Shown in pieces: positions 1 to 7,200 of a stretch of DNA of 8,026 nt; within the stretch, counting starts at the first letter, position 1, and every line of letters begins with the position of its first letter. The translations under genes and the position numbers were made by a program. The stretch lies in contig JBBIIL010000109.1 of the NCBI GenBank assembly GCA_037446495.1, positions 1 to 8,026 of the forward strand, given 5' to 3'. The DNA is from CAIXZV01 sp037446495. Its GTDB lineage: Bacteria > Chloroflexota > Limnocylindria > Limnocylindrales > CSP1-4. A model generated the notes under the pieces. It ran no database searches. It saw nothing but the letters and a program-made list of their open reading frames with translations, and was not told where the DNA came from.

Positions 1-2
1 GG

Positions 3-449
3 TCAGCCCTTGGGCTCGACGACGATGGTGACCTCGGGGATCATGCCCGAGAGGACCTTCACCGCCACCTTGTAGGTGCCCAGCGACTTGATCGGGCTGT
101 CAAGGTCGATCTTGTGCTTGTCCACCACGATGCCGCGGCGGCCGAGCGCCTCGGCGATGTCCTGGGTGTTGATCGAGCCGTACAGCTTGCCGCCCTCGCC
201 CACCTTCACGCCCATGGTGAGCGTGGTGCTGGCGATGCGGGTGGCCGCGATCTCGGCCTCCTCGCGCTCGCGCTTGCGCTTCTCCTCGCGCGACGCGATG
301 TCGTGCTGGTACGCGCGGAAGGAGCCGCCGGACGCGGGCACGGCAACCTTCTGTGGGATGAGGAAGTTCTGGGCGTAGCCGTCCGCCACGGTCTTCATCT
401 CGCCCGTCTTGCCGAGCTTCGCGACGTCCTTGGTCAGGATCACCTTCAC
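3..449 (-). CDS. rplI: 50S ribosomal protein bL9 (L9)
   Basis: Structural protein of the large ribosomal subunit; it binds 23S rRNA through its N-terminal domain and extends away from the L1 stalk base. The 148-residue product is full length for the family. The N-terminal domain (about residues 1-45) shows the hallmark run from VILTKDVAKLG to DGYAQNFLIPQKVAVP. A charged helix rich in R, K and E (about 50-72) is the long connector. The C-terminal domain contains GGKLYGSINTQDIAEAL (about 87-102), the second family signature. The start is GTG at 449-447, preceded on the minus strand by AAGGAGGG (459-466) about 10 bases away. The start codon overlaps the stop of the upstream DUF1232 gene (GTGA overlap of 4 bases), which suggests translational coupling. 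The usual partners rpsF, ssb and rpsR are not upstream here, and dnaB lies on the other strand. Confidence 0.97.
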   Translation of the reverse strand: MKVILTKDVAKLGKTGEMKTVADGYAQNFLIPQKVAVPASGGSFRAYQHDIASREEKRKREREEAEIAATRIASTTLTMGVKVGEGGKLYGSINTQDIAEALGRRGIVVDKHKIDLDSPIKSLGTYKVAVKVLSGMIPEVTIVVEPKG

Positions 450-979
450 GCGCTTGAACCCTCCTTGTTGACCCAGCCCCGAAGCCTCGGCCCGAGCTGG
501 CTGTGGTGCAGGGCATCCCCTGCGAACGACATGGCGTCCGGCAGGCGGCGAACGATACGCCGCAACGGCGCCGGCGTGAAGCGCCGGATCCGCCGAACGT
601 CCTCCTCGAAGGCCCGGCGGTCCACGCCGAGCGCCTCGAGCTTCTCGTCCAGGACCTCGTCCGGGACGCCGTCGAGGAACAGGTCGATGGCCAGCACGGC
701 GACGATGAGGTCGTCGAGCCCGCCGATCAGCGGCACGTCGTCCGGGATCAGGTCCCGTCCCAGCACGAGGTAGCCGGCCGCCGCCGCCAGGGCCGCCTTG
801 CGGGGCAGTGGCGTGCGCTCGTCGAGCAGCAGGTCCACGAACAGGCGGCCGTACTGCGGCGCCCGGCTTGCGATCGGCAGCAGCGCCATCCAGCCGAGCA
901 GGCGCCAGGAGCCGACGCGCCCCTTGTCGCCTGATCGTCCCCGCCGGGTCTCGCGGTTCGTCCGCGAAGCTCGAGCCAC
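446..979 (-). CDS. DUF1232 (YkvA-like) membrane-associated protein
   Basis: Small protein of the DUF1232 family; the molecular function is unknown. From the start chosen here it has 177 residues. The family core lies at about 61-102: a hydrophobic Ala-rich stretch, then RDLIPDDVPLIGGLDD (75-90), matching the conserved D-L-I-P-D and G-x-x-D-D pattern, then a second hydrophobic stretch (91-102). The two hydrophobic segments around the acidic loop suggest membrane association. The C-terminal 70 residues are charged and rich in Arg. The frame is open up to an ATG at 1099, but that codon lies inside the lexA promoter. I prefer GTG at 979 because TGAGGAG (985-990 on the minus strand) sits just upstream and the extra N-terminal residues have no family features; GTG 991 and ATG 1045 are alternatives. 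The stop overlaps the rplI start by 4 bases, so the two are probably one transcript. Confidence 0.82.
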   Translation of the reverse strand: MARASRTNRETRRGRSGDKGRVGSWRLLGWMALLPIASRAPQYGRLFVDLLLDERTPLPRKAALAAAAGYLVLGRDLIPDDVPLIGGLDDLIVAVLAIDLFLDGVPDEVLDEKLEALGVDRRAFEEDVRRIRRFTPAPLRRIVRRLPDAMSFAGDALHHSQLGPRLRGWVNKEGSSA

Positions 980-1092
980 CCTGCTCCTCACGCCAATCCA
1001 CGGCCCCGCGGCGCCTAACCGGGGAAGAGGGATGGTAGCACCGGCCATCGAGGGGTCCCAGCGAGCGGGTGTCATCGGTGGCTGTTGGCGAG

Positions 1093-1120
1093 TTGACATC
1101 GAACGTTCGTTCTGTATAGT
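1093..1120 (+). promoter_or_regulatory. lexA promoter
   Basis: A perfect -35 hexamer TTGACA (1093-1098) is separated by 16 bases from a -10 hexamer TATAGT (1115-1120; 5 of 6 matches to TATAAT). Transcription would begin near 1126, about 20 bases before the lexA start, leaving a short leader that contains the ribosome site AAGGAGAG (1133-1140). The spacer is filled by an SOS box. The promoter lies in the divergent gap between lexA and the DUF1232-rplI pair. I could not identify a convincing promoter for the minus-strand pair in 980-1145. Confidence 0.85.
1100..1113 (+). promoter_or_regulatory. LexA operator (SOS box)
   Basis: CGAACGTTCGTTCT matches 12 of 14 positions of the Gram-positive LexA operator CGAACRNRYGTTYC. 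It also fits the CGAAC-N4-GTTC form used by actinobacteria and relatives. It occupies the space between the -35 and -10 hexamers of the lexA promoter, where bound LexA would block RNA polymerase. This is the standard autoregulatory arrangement. I saw no second clear SOS box elsewhere in the window. Confidence 0.85.
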
Positions 1121-1145
1121 GGGGGCAACTCGAAGGAGAGCCCCC

Positions 1146-1796
1146 GTGACCCGTCACGACGCCGAACGCAAGCGCAAGATCCTGGACGTGATCGCGGCGA
1201 CGATCCGCGCCCGCGGCTACCCGCCGTCCGTCCGGGAGATCGCCAAGGCGGTCGGCCTGGCCTCCACCTCGGCGGTGCACCACCATCTCCAGATCCTGGA
1301 GAAGGAGGGGTACCTGGAGCGCGGCGCGGCGCAGTCGCGGGCCATCCGCCTGACCCCCACAGCGGCGCTGAATCTCGGCCTCTCGAGTGAACTGACCCCG
1401 CAGACCATGCCGAGCGAGGCGTTCAACCTGCCCGTGATCGGCGAGATCGCGGCCGGCGGGCCGATCGAGGCATACCGCGACGCCTCGGAGACGCTCTCGG
1501 TCCCGGACGTGCTGGCGGCCGGCGGGGACGCCTACGTGCTCCGGGTCCGCGGCGATTCGATGATCGAGGCGCACATCACGGACGGTGACTACGTCGTGAT
1601 CCGCCCCCAGGAGACGGCCCGGGACGGGGACATCGTGGTGGCCCAAGTGGAGGAGAACGCAGTCACCCTCAAGCGCTTCTTCCGCGAGAAGGACCGCGTC
1701 CGCCTCCAGCCCGCCAACCCCAACTACGCGCCGCAGTTCTATCCGTCGGTGCGGATCCAGGGCAAGCTGATCGGGGTCATCCGGCGCCTGGACTGA
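1146..1796 (+). CDS. lexA: LexA repressor, SOS-response autoprotease
   Basis: Transcriptional repressor of the DNA-damage (SOS) regulon. When RecA filaments form on single-stranded DNA, LexA cleaves itself and its targets are derepressed. The 216-residue product has a normal length. The N-terminal winged helix (about 1-70) contains RGYPPSVREIAKAVGLAS followed by STSAVHHHLQILEKEGYLER, the family's helix-turn-helix. The cleavage site is A103-G104 in GEIAAGGPIEA. The catalytic dyad is S138 in GDSMIEAHI and K176 in AVTLKRFF. The C-terminal peptidase S24 domain ends with LIGVIRRLD. All key residues are present, so the protein should be functional. The start is GTG at 1146 behind AAGGAGAG. The gene is controlled by the SOS box in its own promoter. 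dnaB follows on the same strand after 140 bases and could receive read-through, since I see no strong terminator between them. Confidence 0.98.
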   Translation: MTRHDAERKRKILDVIAATIRARGYPPSVREIAKAVGLASTSAVHHHLQILEKEGYLERGAAQSRAIRLTPTAALNLGLSSELTPQTMPSEAFNLPVIGEIAAGGPIEAYRDASETLSVPDVLAAGGDAYVLRVRGDSMIEAHITDGDYVVIRPQETARDGDIVVAQVEENAVTLKRFFREKDRVRLQPANPNYAPQFYPSVRIQGKLIGVIRRLD

Positions 1797-1810
1797 GCGC
1801 CGGCGCGGTG

Positions 1811-1830
1811 TCGTCCACAGGCCGTCCACA
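1811..1830 (+). promoter_or_regulatory. Two DnaA-box-like repeats upstream of dnaB
   Basis: TCGTCCACA (1811-1819) and CCGTCCACA (1822-1830) share CGTCCACA as direct repeats spaced 11 bases apart, one helical turn. They match 8 and 7 of 9 positions of the high-GC DnaA box TTGTCCACA. A third weak candidate, TTATCCCC, is on the minus strand at 1858-1865. The position between lexA and dnaB would suit DnaA-responsive control of dnaB. Binding is inference; two degenerate 9-mers in GC-rich DNA may be chance. The gap also has a 10-base palindrome just after the lexA stop (1797-1806) without a T-tract. I see no clear dnaB promoter. Confidence 0.35.
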
Positions 1831-1936
1831 GTGCGGCGTCGTTTCGCGACCTGCCTCGGGGATAACGCCCTAGGCGCCGGGCCCCCCGCTCCGTGACACT
1901 CAACCCGTCATCCCGCACGCCCAGACGCAGGACCGC

Positions 1937-3286
1937 ATGATCGACCGCCTTCCCCCGCAATCCATCGAGGCCGAGCAGTCCGTGCTGGGCGCGGTCCTGA
2001 TCGACCGGGACACGATGATCGAGATCGCGGACTTCCTCAAGCCCGAGGACTTCTACCGGCAGGCGCACGCGCGCGTCTACGCCGTGATGCTGGACCTCTC
2101 GGAGCGGCGCGAGCCCATCGACATCGTCACCGTCTCGGAGGCGCTCGAGCGAAGCGGGGACCTGGAGGCCATCGGGGGCCGGGCCTACCTGGGCACGCTG
2201 TCCAACTCCACGCCCACCGCGGTCCACGCCGCGCAGTACGCCCGCATCGTGGAGCGCAAGGCGATCCTGCGGAACCTGATCGGCGCCGCCGGCAAGATCG
2301 CGGGCATCGGGTACGAGGAACCGGCGGAGGTGAGCGAGGCGATCGACCGCGCCGAGTCCGAGCTGTTCGCCGTCAGCGAGCGGCGCGTGTCGGCCGGATT
2401 CTCGGTGCTGCGGAGCCTCCTCCACGACGCGTACGATCGGCTGGACTACCTCCACGCCCACCGCGGCGAGATCAGCGGGGTCCGCACCGGGTTCGGGGAC
2501 CTGGACGCGCTCACCACGGGCCTCCAGAAGAGCGATCTCGTGATCCTCGCGGCCCGTCCGTCAGTTGGCAAGACGTCGTTCGCGCTCAACATTGCGGAGC
2601 ACGCCGCCGTCCGGGACAAGCAGAGCGTGGGCATCTTCAGCCTGGAGATGAGCAAGGAGCAGCTGGTGCTGCGCCTGCTCTCGAGCGTGTCGGGGATCGA
2701 TTCGCAGCGCCTGCGGACCGGCTTCCTCGAGGAGCTGGACTTCGCCCGGATCGCCCCCGCCATGAACGCCCTGTCGGAGGCGGCCATCTACATCGACGAC
2801 ACCCCCAACATCTCCACGATGGAGCTACGGACCAAGGCGCGGCGCCTGCAGGCCGAGTCCGGGCTGGACCTCGTGATCGTGGACTACCTGCAGCTCATGC
2901 AGTCGTCGTCCACCACCAAGGACGCCAACCGCGTGCAGGAGGTCTCGGAGATCTCGCGGGGCCTCAAGGCGCTCGCGCGTGAGCTCAAGGTGCCCGTCCT
3001 CGCCCTCAGTCAGCTGTCGCGCCAGCCCGAGATGCGCGAGTCCAAGGAGCCGCGGCTGTCGGACCTGCGCGAGTCGGGGTCCATCGAGCAGGATGCGGAC
3101 CTGGTCATGTTCCTGTACCGCGAGAAGGACCGCAGCTCGGACGACCAGCAGGCCGAGGGCGAGGTCGTGAAGCTCAAGCTCTCCAAGCACCGCAACGGCC
3201 CCACCGGAGAGATCGACCTGTGGTTCAAGAAGGCCCAGACGCGCTTCGTCAACTACGCGGGCGAGCGCTACGAGGCGGTGGGCTAG
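1937..3286 (+). CDS. dnaB: Replicative DNA helicase DnaB
   Basis: Hexameric 5'-3' helicase that unwinds DNA at the replication fork, loaded at the origin and contacting primase through its N-terminal domain. The 449 residues give a normal length, with no intein insertion. The N-terminal domain (about 4-105) begins with LPPQSIEAEQSVLGAVLIDRD. After the linker, the RecA-like domain (about 175-449) has Walker A ARPSVGKTS (206-214, K212), the catalytic Glu in FSLEMS (E237), Walker B LVIVDYLQLM (312-321, D316), the LALSQLSRQPE segment (355-365) and the arginine-finger region KHRNGPTG (417-424). The start is ATG at 1937 with a short, close ribosome site AGGA (1929-1932, spacer 4 bases); no better in-frame start is upstream. 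It lies downstream of lexA on the same strand, instead of directly after rplI as in many bacteria. Its third codon positions are almost all G or C. Confidence 0.98.
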   Translation: MIDRLPPQSIEAEQSVLGAVLIDRDTMIEIADFLKPEDFYRQAHARVYAVMLDLSERREPIDIVTVSEALERSGDLEAIGGRAYLGTLSNSTPTAVHAAQYARIVERKAILRNLIGAAGKIAGIGYEEPAEVSEAIDRAESELFAVSERRVSAGFSVLRSLLHDAYDRLDYLHAHRGEISGVRTGFGDLDALTTGLQKSDLVILAARPSVGKTSFALNIAEHAAVRDKQSVGIFSLEMSKEQLVLRLLSSVSGIDSQRLRTGFLEELDFARIAPAMNALSEAAIYIDDTPNISTMELRTKARRLQAESGLDLVIVDYLQLMQSSSTTKDANRVQEVSEISRGLKALARELKVPVLALSQLSRQPEMRESKEPRLSDLRESGSIEQDADLVMFLYREKDRSSDDQQAEGEVVKLKLSKHRNGPTGEIDLWFKKAQTRFVNYAGERYEAVG

Positions 3287-3288
3287 GA

Positions 3289-3302
3289 GCGCCGGTCGGC
3301 GC
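3289..3302 (+). other. GC hairpin just after dnaB
   Basis: GCGCC (3289-3293) pairs with GGCGC (3298-3302) around a GGTC loop, starting two bases after the dnaB stop. No T-tract follows, so it is not a classical intrinsic terminator, though it may protect the 3' end or slow polymerase. The rest of the gap to 3566 is very GC-rich. It contains several short AGCGCT palindromes and an isolated -35-like TTGACA (3435-3440) with no matching -10 at 16-18 bases. I see no further gene there. Confidence 0.3.
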
Positions 3303-3566
3303 AGGCGCCAAAGCCGCGACGGGGGCCAAGCGCTGGGCGACGACTGCAGCGCCGAGCGCTGTGCGGCGACGACGACACGGTGCGCCGGGCGGCGCCGGCT
3401 GTGGCGGATCAACGACAGCGGTGCGCGGCGGCGCTTGACAGCGCGCGTATCGTCCGGTCCAAGCGGGGGGTTCCGAGCCCGCACGCCGTCGCGCCGATCG
3501 CCGCAGCCGTCCCAAGCGCTCGCCCCACGTCGGCCCGGGCACAGGCTGAGCAGGGAGGGAGCGAGG

Positions 3567-3869
3567 GTGTTCCAGGACCGGACCCTGACATGTCGCGACT
3601 GTGGCGGGGCCTTCGTGTTCTCGTCGGGAGAGCAGGCCTTCTTCGCGAGCAAGGGCCTGACCAACGATCCGCAGCGCTGCCCCGCCTGCCGAGTGGCCGC
3701 GAAGCTGGCCCGGACGGCGGCCCCGGACGGCGGGCGCGAATACCACGCGGCGGTGTGCCACGGGTGCGGCGCGCAGGCGATGGTGCCATTCGAGCCGCGC
3801 AACGACCGACCGGTCTACTGCAGCACCTGCTTCGACCGGGTGCGCGCGGAGGCCACCGCCCAAGCGTGA
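3567..3869 (+). CDS. Double zinc-ribbon protein (zf-trcl plus CxxC-x17-CxxC)
   Basis: Small cytoplasmic protein of 100 residues with two predicted zinc ribbons; the function is unknown. Ribbon one uses C9-x2-C12 and C38-x2-C41. It has the text LTCRDCGGAFVFSSGEQAFF and GLTNDPQRCPACR, typical of the probable zinc-ribbon (zf-trcl) family. Ribbon two uses C64-x2-C67 and C85-x2-C88 with exactly 17 residues between the pairs, the defining spacing of the CxxC-x17-CxxC domain (VCHGCGAQAMVPFEP then VYCSTCF). All eight cysteines are present. The start is GTG at 3567 with GGGAGGGA (3553-3560) six bases upstream. The frame is open further upstream to a TTG at 3435, but that part is low-complexity and lacks a ribosome site. 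Nucleic-acid or protein binding is plausible but not shown. Its neighbours dnaB and the dodecin gene give no strong functional hint. Confidence 0.85.
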   Translation: MFQDRTLTCRDCGGAFVFSSGEQAFFASKGLTNDPQRCPACRVAAKLARTAAPDGGREYHAAVCHGCGAQAMVPFEPRNDRPVYCSTCFDRVRAEATAQA

Positions 3870-3965
3870 GTCGGCGAACCGCAGGGCCAACGAACCGTGA
3901 GCCGGCCAAGGGGACACGCTCCCGCGCTGCCACCTTGTGCTGACCCCACCAACAGGAGGAGCTTC

Positions 3966-4169
3966 GTGGGCGTGATCATCATTCGCGAGATGGTCGGGAC
4001 CAGTTCCCGGTCCTGGAGTGACGCAGCGCGCCAGGCCGTGGCGACCGCGTCCAAGACCGTCCGGAACATCCGGACCGTCGATGTCGTGAAGTCCTCGGCG
4101 CGCGTCGAGGACGGCGAGATCGTCGAATACCAGGTCGAGCTCAAGATCGGCTTCGAGTACGAGGGCTGA
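3966..4169 (+). CDS. Dodecin family protein, flavin Trp missing
   Basis: Dodecins form hollow 12-subunit spheres; classic members store flavins between paired tryptophans. This 67-residue protein has the full fold pattern: strand VIIIREMVGTS, helix SWSDAARQAVATASKTVRNI, then strands TVDVVKSSARVEDGEIVEYQVELKIGFEYEG (shown here as positions 37-67). The classic site reads like DWFEV or RWFEV after the helix; here the same place reads RTVDVV, so the stacking Trp is Thr37. The early SW pair (16-17) resembles the mycobacterial SecE2-type 'calcium dodecins', recalled from memory, which do not bind flavin in the classic way. The start is GTG at 3966 behind AGGAGGA (3954-3960, spacer 5); GTG 3972 is a weaker alternative. 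It lies 96 bases after the zinc-ribbon gene, with no visible promoter between them, so co-transcription is possible. Confidence 0.9.
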   Translation: MGVIIIREMVGTSSRSWSDAARQAVATASKTVRNIRTVDVVKSSARVEDGEIVEYQVELKIGFEYEG

Positions 4170-4197
4170 TCCCATCCCCGTCATGGCTCCGGCCCCG

Positions 4198-4220
4198 CAA
4201 TCGGAGATAAGCCTCCGTTG
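4198..4220 (+). terminator. Weak hairpin after the dodecin gene
   Basis: CAA (4198-4200) and CGGAG (4202-4206) pair with CTCCG (4213-4217) and TTG (4218-4220), with one bulged T and a six-base loop. It lies 29 bases after the dodecin stop and just before the next open frame. There is no T-tract, so termination is uncertain; it may only mark the 3' end of the dodecin transcript. Confidence 0.3.
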
Positions 4221-4236
4221 AGCGGCGATCGGCACC

Positions 4237-7200
4237 ATGCCGGACATGCCCATCTCCACCGGCAGCTCGACGCGACGTCGGGGCCGCCGCCCATCCGGCG
4301 ACCCTGACGAACCCGAACTATTCGGCATACGAATTGACGCTGCCCCGAGCGGCTCCGTATCGTCAGCGCCCATCGACGGACCTGCGGCCGCGTCCAGTCA
4401 TTCTTGGTCAGCACCGTCGAGGCCGCGTGGGCACGAAGGGCATGATCTGGTCGCGGTCGGTCCGGGTCTGGCCGTCGCGTCCCCGCGGTTCGGCTCGCTG
4501 GGGATCCGACCGGTGAACCCGCTGCCGGTGCGCGTCTCCAAGATCCAGGGTCCGCTGCTGCGCTCAGACACCCTGTCACGACCACGCCTGAACAGTTGGC
4601 TGGACCGCGCGGCCCGCGCGCGTCTCGGGCTGATCATCGGAGACGCGGGCTTCGGCAAGTCCACGCTCCTCGCGGACTGGTCCGGCCACACCAGGCGCAG
4701 GACCTCCTGGTATCGGCTCGAACACGACGACCGCGACTGGTTGACGTTCATCCGGCACCTGGTTGCCGGCGGCCGCGAGGTGGAGGACGGCTTCGCGCCC
4801 GAGACGTACCAGCTCCTGTGCCACCTTGGCCCCGGCGGCCCGACGAAGGACGAGCTCACCACCTCGCTTGCCCTCGAGATGGCGGCGTTCGGCGCCGCGA
4901 GCGCCCACGGATTCTCGGTGATCCTCGACGACTTCCACGTCATCGAGCGGAGCGAGGAGACGGATCCCGTGGTCGCCGCACTGCTCGCGGCAACGGCTCC
5001 AGGGTTCTCGCTGATCCTGGCCACCAGGACGGACCCGGAGCTTCCGCCGGCTCGACTGCGCGGCCGCAACGCGATCCATCGAATCGACGATGCGCAACTG
5101 CGCTTCAACAGCGCCGAGACGGAGGCCCTGTTCGCGGAGGCCTACAACATCCCGCTCGAGCACGACGTCGCCCTCGAGCTGGCCGCCCGGACCGAGGGCT
5201 GGGCCGCCCTGCTGAGCCTTGTCCGGACTCGCCTCGAGGAGCGTCCGGACCCGGACCCGCGGGCGCTCGTCGCCCAGCTGAGCGCCACCCAGGGCGACCT
5301 CTACGACTTCCTCGCCGAGGAAGTGCTCGATCAGGCACCACCTGCCCTGGCGGACTTCATCTCGCGGGTTTCCATATTGGAGGACCTCACGGTCGAGGCT
5401 GTGAGGGTCATCGTAGGCAACTCGCAGGACGTAGTCGGGCAACTCAGAACTGCTGAGCGACTTGGGTTGGTCCAGCGCATCGCGGGCGCAGATCGCTGGC
5501 GGTTCTCACCGCTCGTTAGGGAGTTCCTCTGCGCGCATCTGGAGCAGATCCACGGGCGTCGGTACGTTCGCGATCTGCACCTAGCCATCGCGAAGCACTT
5601 TGACGGTGAGAACTGGCGCGTCGCGGCCGGCCACTACGCACTGGCAGGCCGGACAAGTGAGGCCGTGCGTTTGGTGGCCAACTCCATAGAGGACGTCCTG
5701 GGATCTGGAAGCTACCGGTCAGCACTCGATCTCCTGGCCGACTCGACGGACGATGGCGCGGTGGCTGGCATCCTCCAAGCACGGTCCCTCCTGCAGCTTG
5801 GGGCAAGCCAGCAGGCTCTTGAAGCCGCGGAGAGGGCGGTCACATCAGCCGAAGCAGCGGGCGGTGCGCACCTGTCGTCTGCACTCCGAAGTGCCGCATC
5901 AGTCGCCATCGGCATCCACGCTTACGGGTCCGCTTCTGACTTCTCTCGAAGGGCTGCCCAAGCGGCTCAGAATCCGATCGAACGACGACTTGCTGAGACG
6001 CAGCTTGACCTCGTGTCGATTGGAGGCGAGGGGAATCTTCCAGCTCTCGCGCTTCGATTGGAGCAGCTGCTGGTGTCACACCAGCGGAGTCGTCAGAGTC
6101 ACTACGAGGCGATCAGCGCCCTGAACCTTGCTCTCGTTTACCTATGGATGGATCGTTCTCAGGACGCGATCCGACTCTGTGGTCGCGCCGACGAGCTGTT
6201 TCTCCGCTCATCGAAGGGCTACGAGCGGGTCTCCGTAACCTTGGCCCGCGCTCTCGGTGAAGCACTAATGGGCCGTTGGCACGAGGCGGAGGCCCTGACG
6301 AACGCTGCGCTGAGCGTGGAACACCCGGAGGGCTATGCGGAGGCGGTCCTGGAGGCTGCCTGGGTCGCGGCGTGGTTCGGACCTTCCCGTCGTGCTCTCG
6401 ACCTCCTGCGGCGGGTGGAGGTAGATCGACTCCCACTCGACTGGAGGCTACATTGGCACGTTGTTCAGCTATGGGAGGCCACCAACGTCGGGGAGATCGA
6501 TCGACTTCTCCCACTTCTTGAGGGGTCGCCGACAAGCTCGTTCGAGCCCGGATCTGCTTTTCGTTGGCAATTGACGAGGGCGCGCGCCTTCAGGCTCCTC
6601 GGTCGCTCGGCCCCTGCGGATTCGGCGCTTCAGAGTGCGACAGCCATCGCGGCCGCTCAGGGTTCTCCCGTCGAGCGTCGCCTAGTTGAGTTGCTGGCCG
6701 CGCTCTCCAGCGAACCGAGGGCGGTGTCCGAATCGATGGCGGCGTCTGGGCCAGAGAGTGACCCCCTGCTCGGTGTCTTTGCTCGTGACATCGTCGCGCA
6801 AGTCGGCGACCTGAGCGACGAGGCGCTCGTGGTGTTGGGCCGGGCGTGTTCGTCCAATCCAGATCGTTGGCGACCTTTCCTCCGAACAGTCCTCGCGGAC
6901 GAAAGTGGGATCGCGGCGAGTCGGGTGGCTGCGCTACTGGAGGACGTCGGCGAGGCCTGCGACGTCGGCCTGCTGCGCGACGCGGCGCGTCGGCTCAGGC
7001 GGACCGGAGAGAGATGGGGAGAAGTTCTCTCCAGACGGCTCGCACCTCGACTTTGGATCGAGGACCTAGGTTTGGCCTCCCTTCGTGTCGGGGGCCGAAC
7101 CATCGACGGACGATCCATTCGGCGTAGGGCCCTCGCGTTGCTGCTATTCCTACTGGGCCAGCCAGGGGGAGCCGCAACACCGGACCAGCTGATCGAGGCC

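Noticed and set aside
3..1829. Minus-strand open frame of 608 residues running through rplI, the DUF1232 gene and opposite lexA
   Set aside because: Only the last 148 codons (bL9) carry a recognisable protein. The rest is Arg/Gly/Ala-rich sequence opposite or out of frame with well-supported genes, as expected from high GC.
3435..3463. Promoter for the zinc-ribbon gene at TTGACA 3435-3440
   Set aside because: The -35 is perfect, but no -10 is found 16-18 bases downstream (the sequence there is TCCAAG); the TATCGT at 3448-3453 is only 7 bases away.
3460..3485. tRNA T-arm-like text GGTTCCGAGCCC
   Set aside because: No acceptor, D or anticodon arms can be built around it and the T-loop consensus is broken.
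3289..3520. Several AGCGCT palindromes and GC-rich hairpins after dnaB
   Set aside because: Irregular spacing and expected frequency in GC-rich non-coding DNA; no repeat unit, array or T-tract.
3435..3566. Longer N-terminus for the zinc-ribbon protein from TTG 3435
   Set aside because: The added 44 residues are low-complexity Arg/Ser/Pro and lack a ribosome site; GTG 3567 has GGGAGGGA at a good distance and begins at the family core.
3249..4373. Minus-strand open frame of 374 residues opposite the zinc-ribbon and dodecin genes
   Set aside because: Low-complexity, no family motif and no ribosome site, while the plus-strand genes it overlaps have clear motifs and ribosome sites.
4398..5442. 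Minus-strand frames opposite the regulator ATPase
   Set aside because: They lie opposite a plus-strand region with intact Walker A, Walker B and sensor motifs; their composition is typical antisense shadow.
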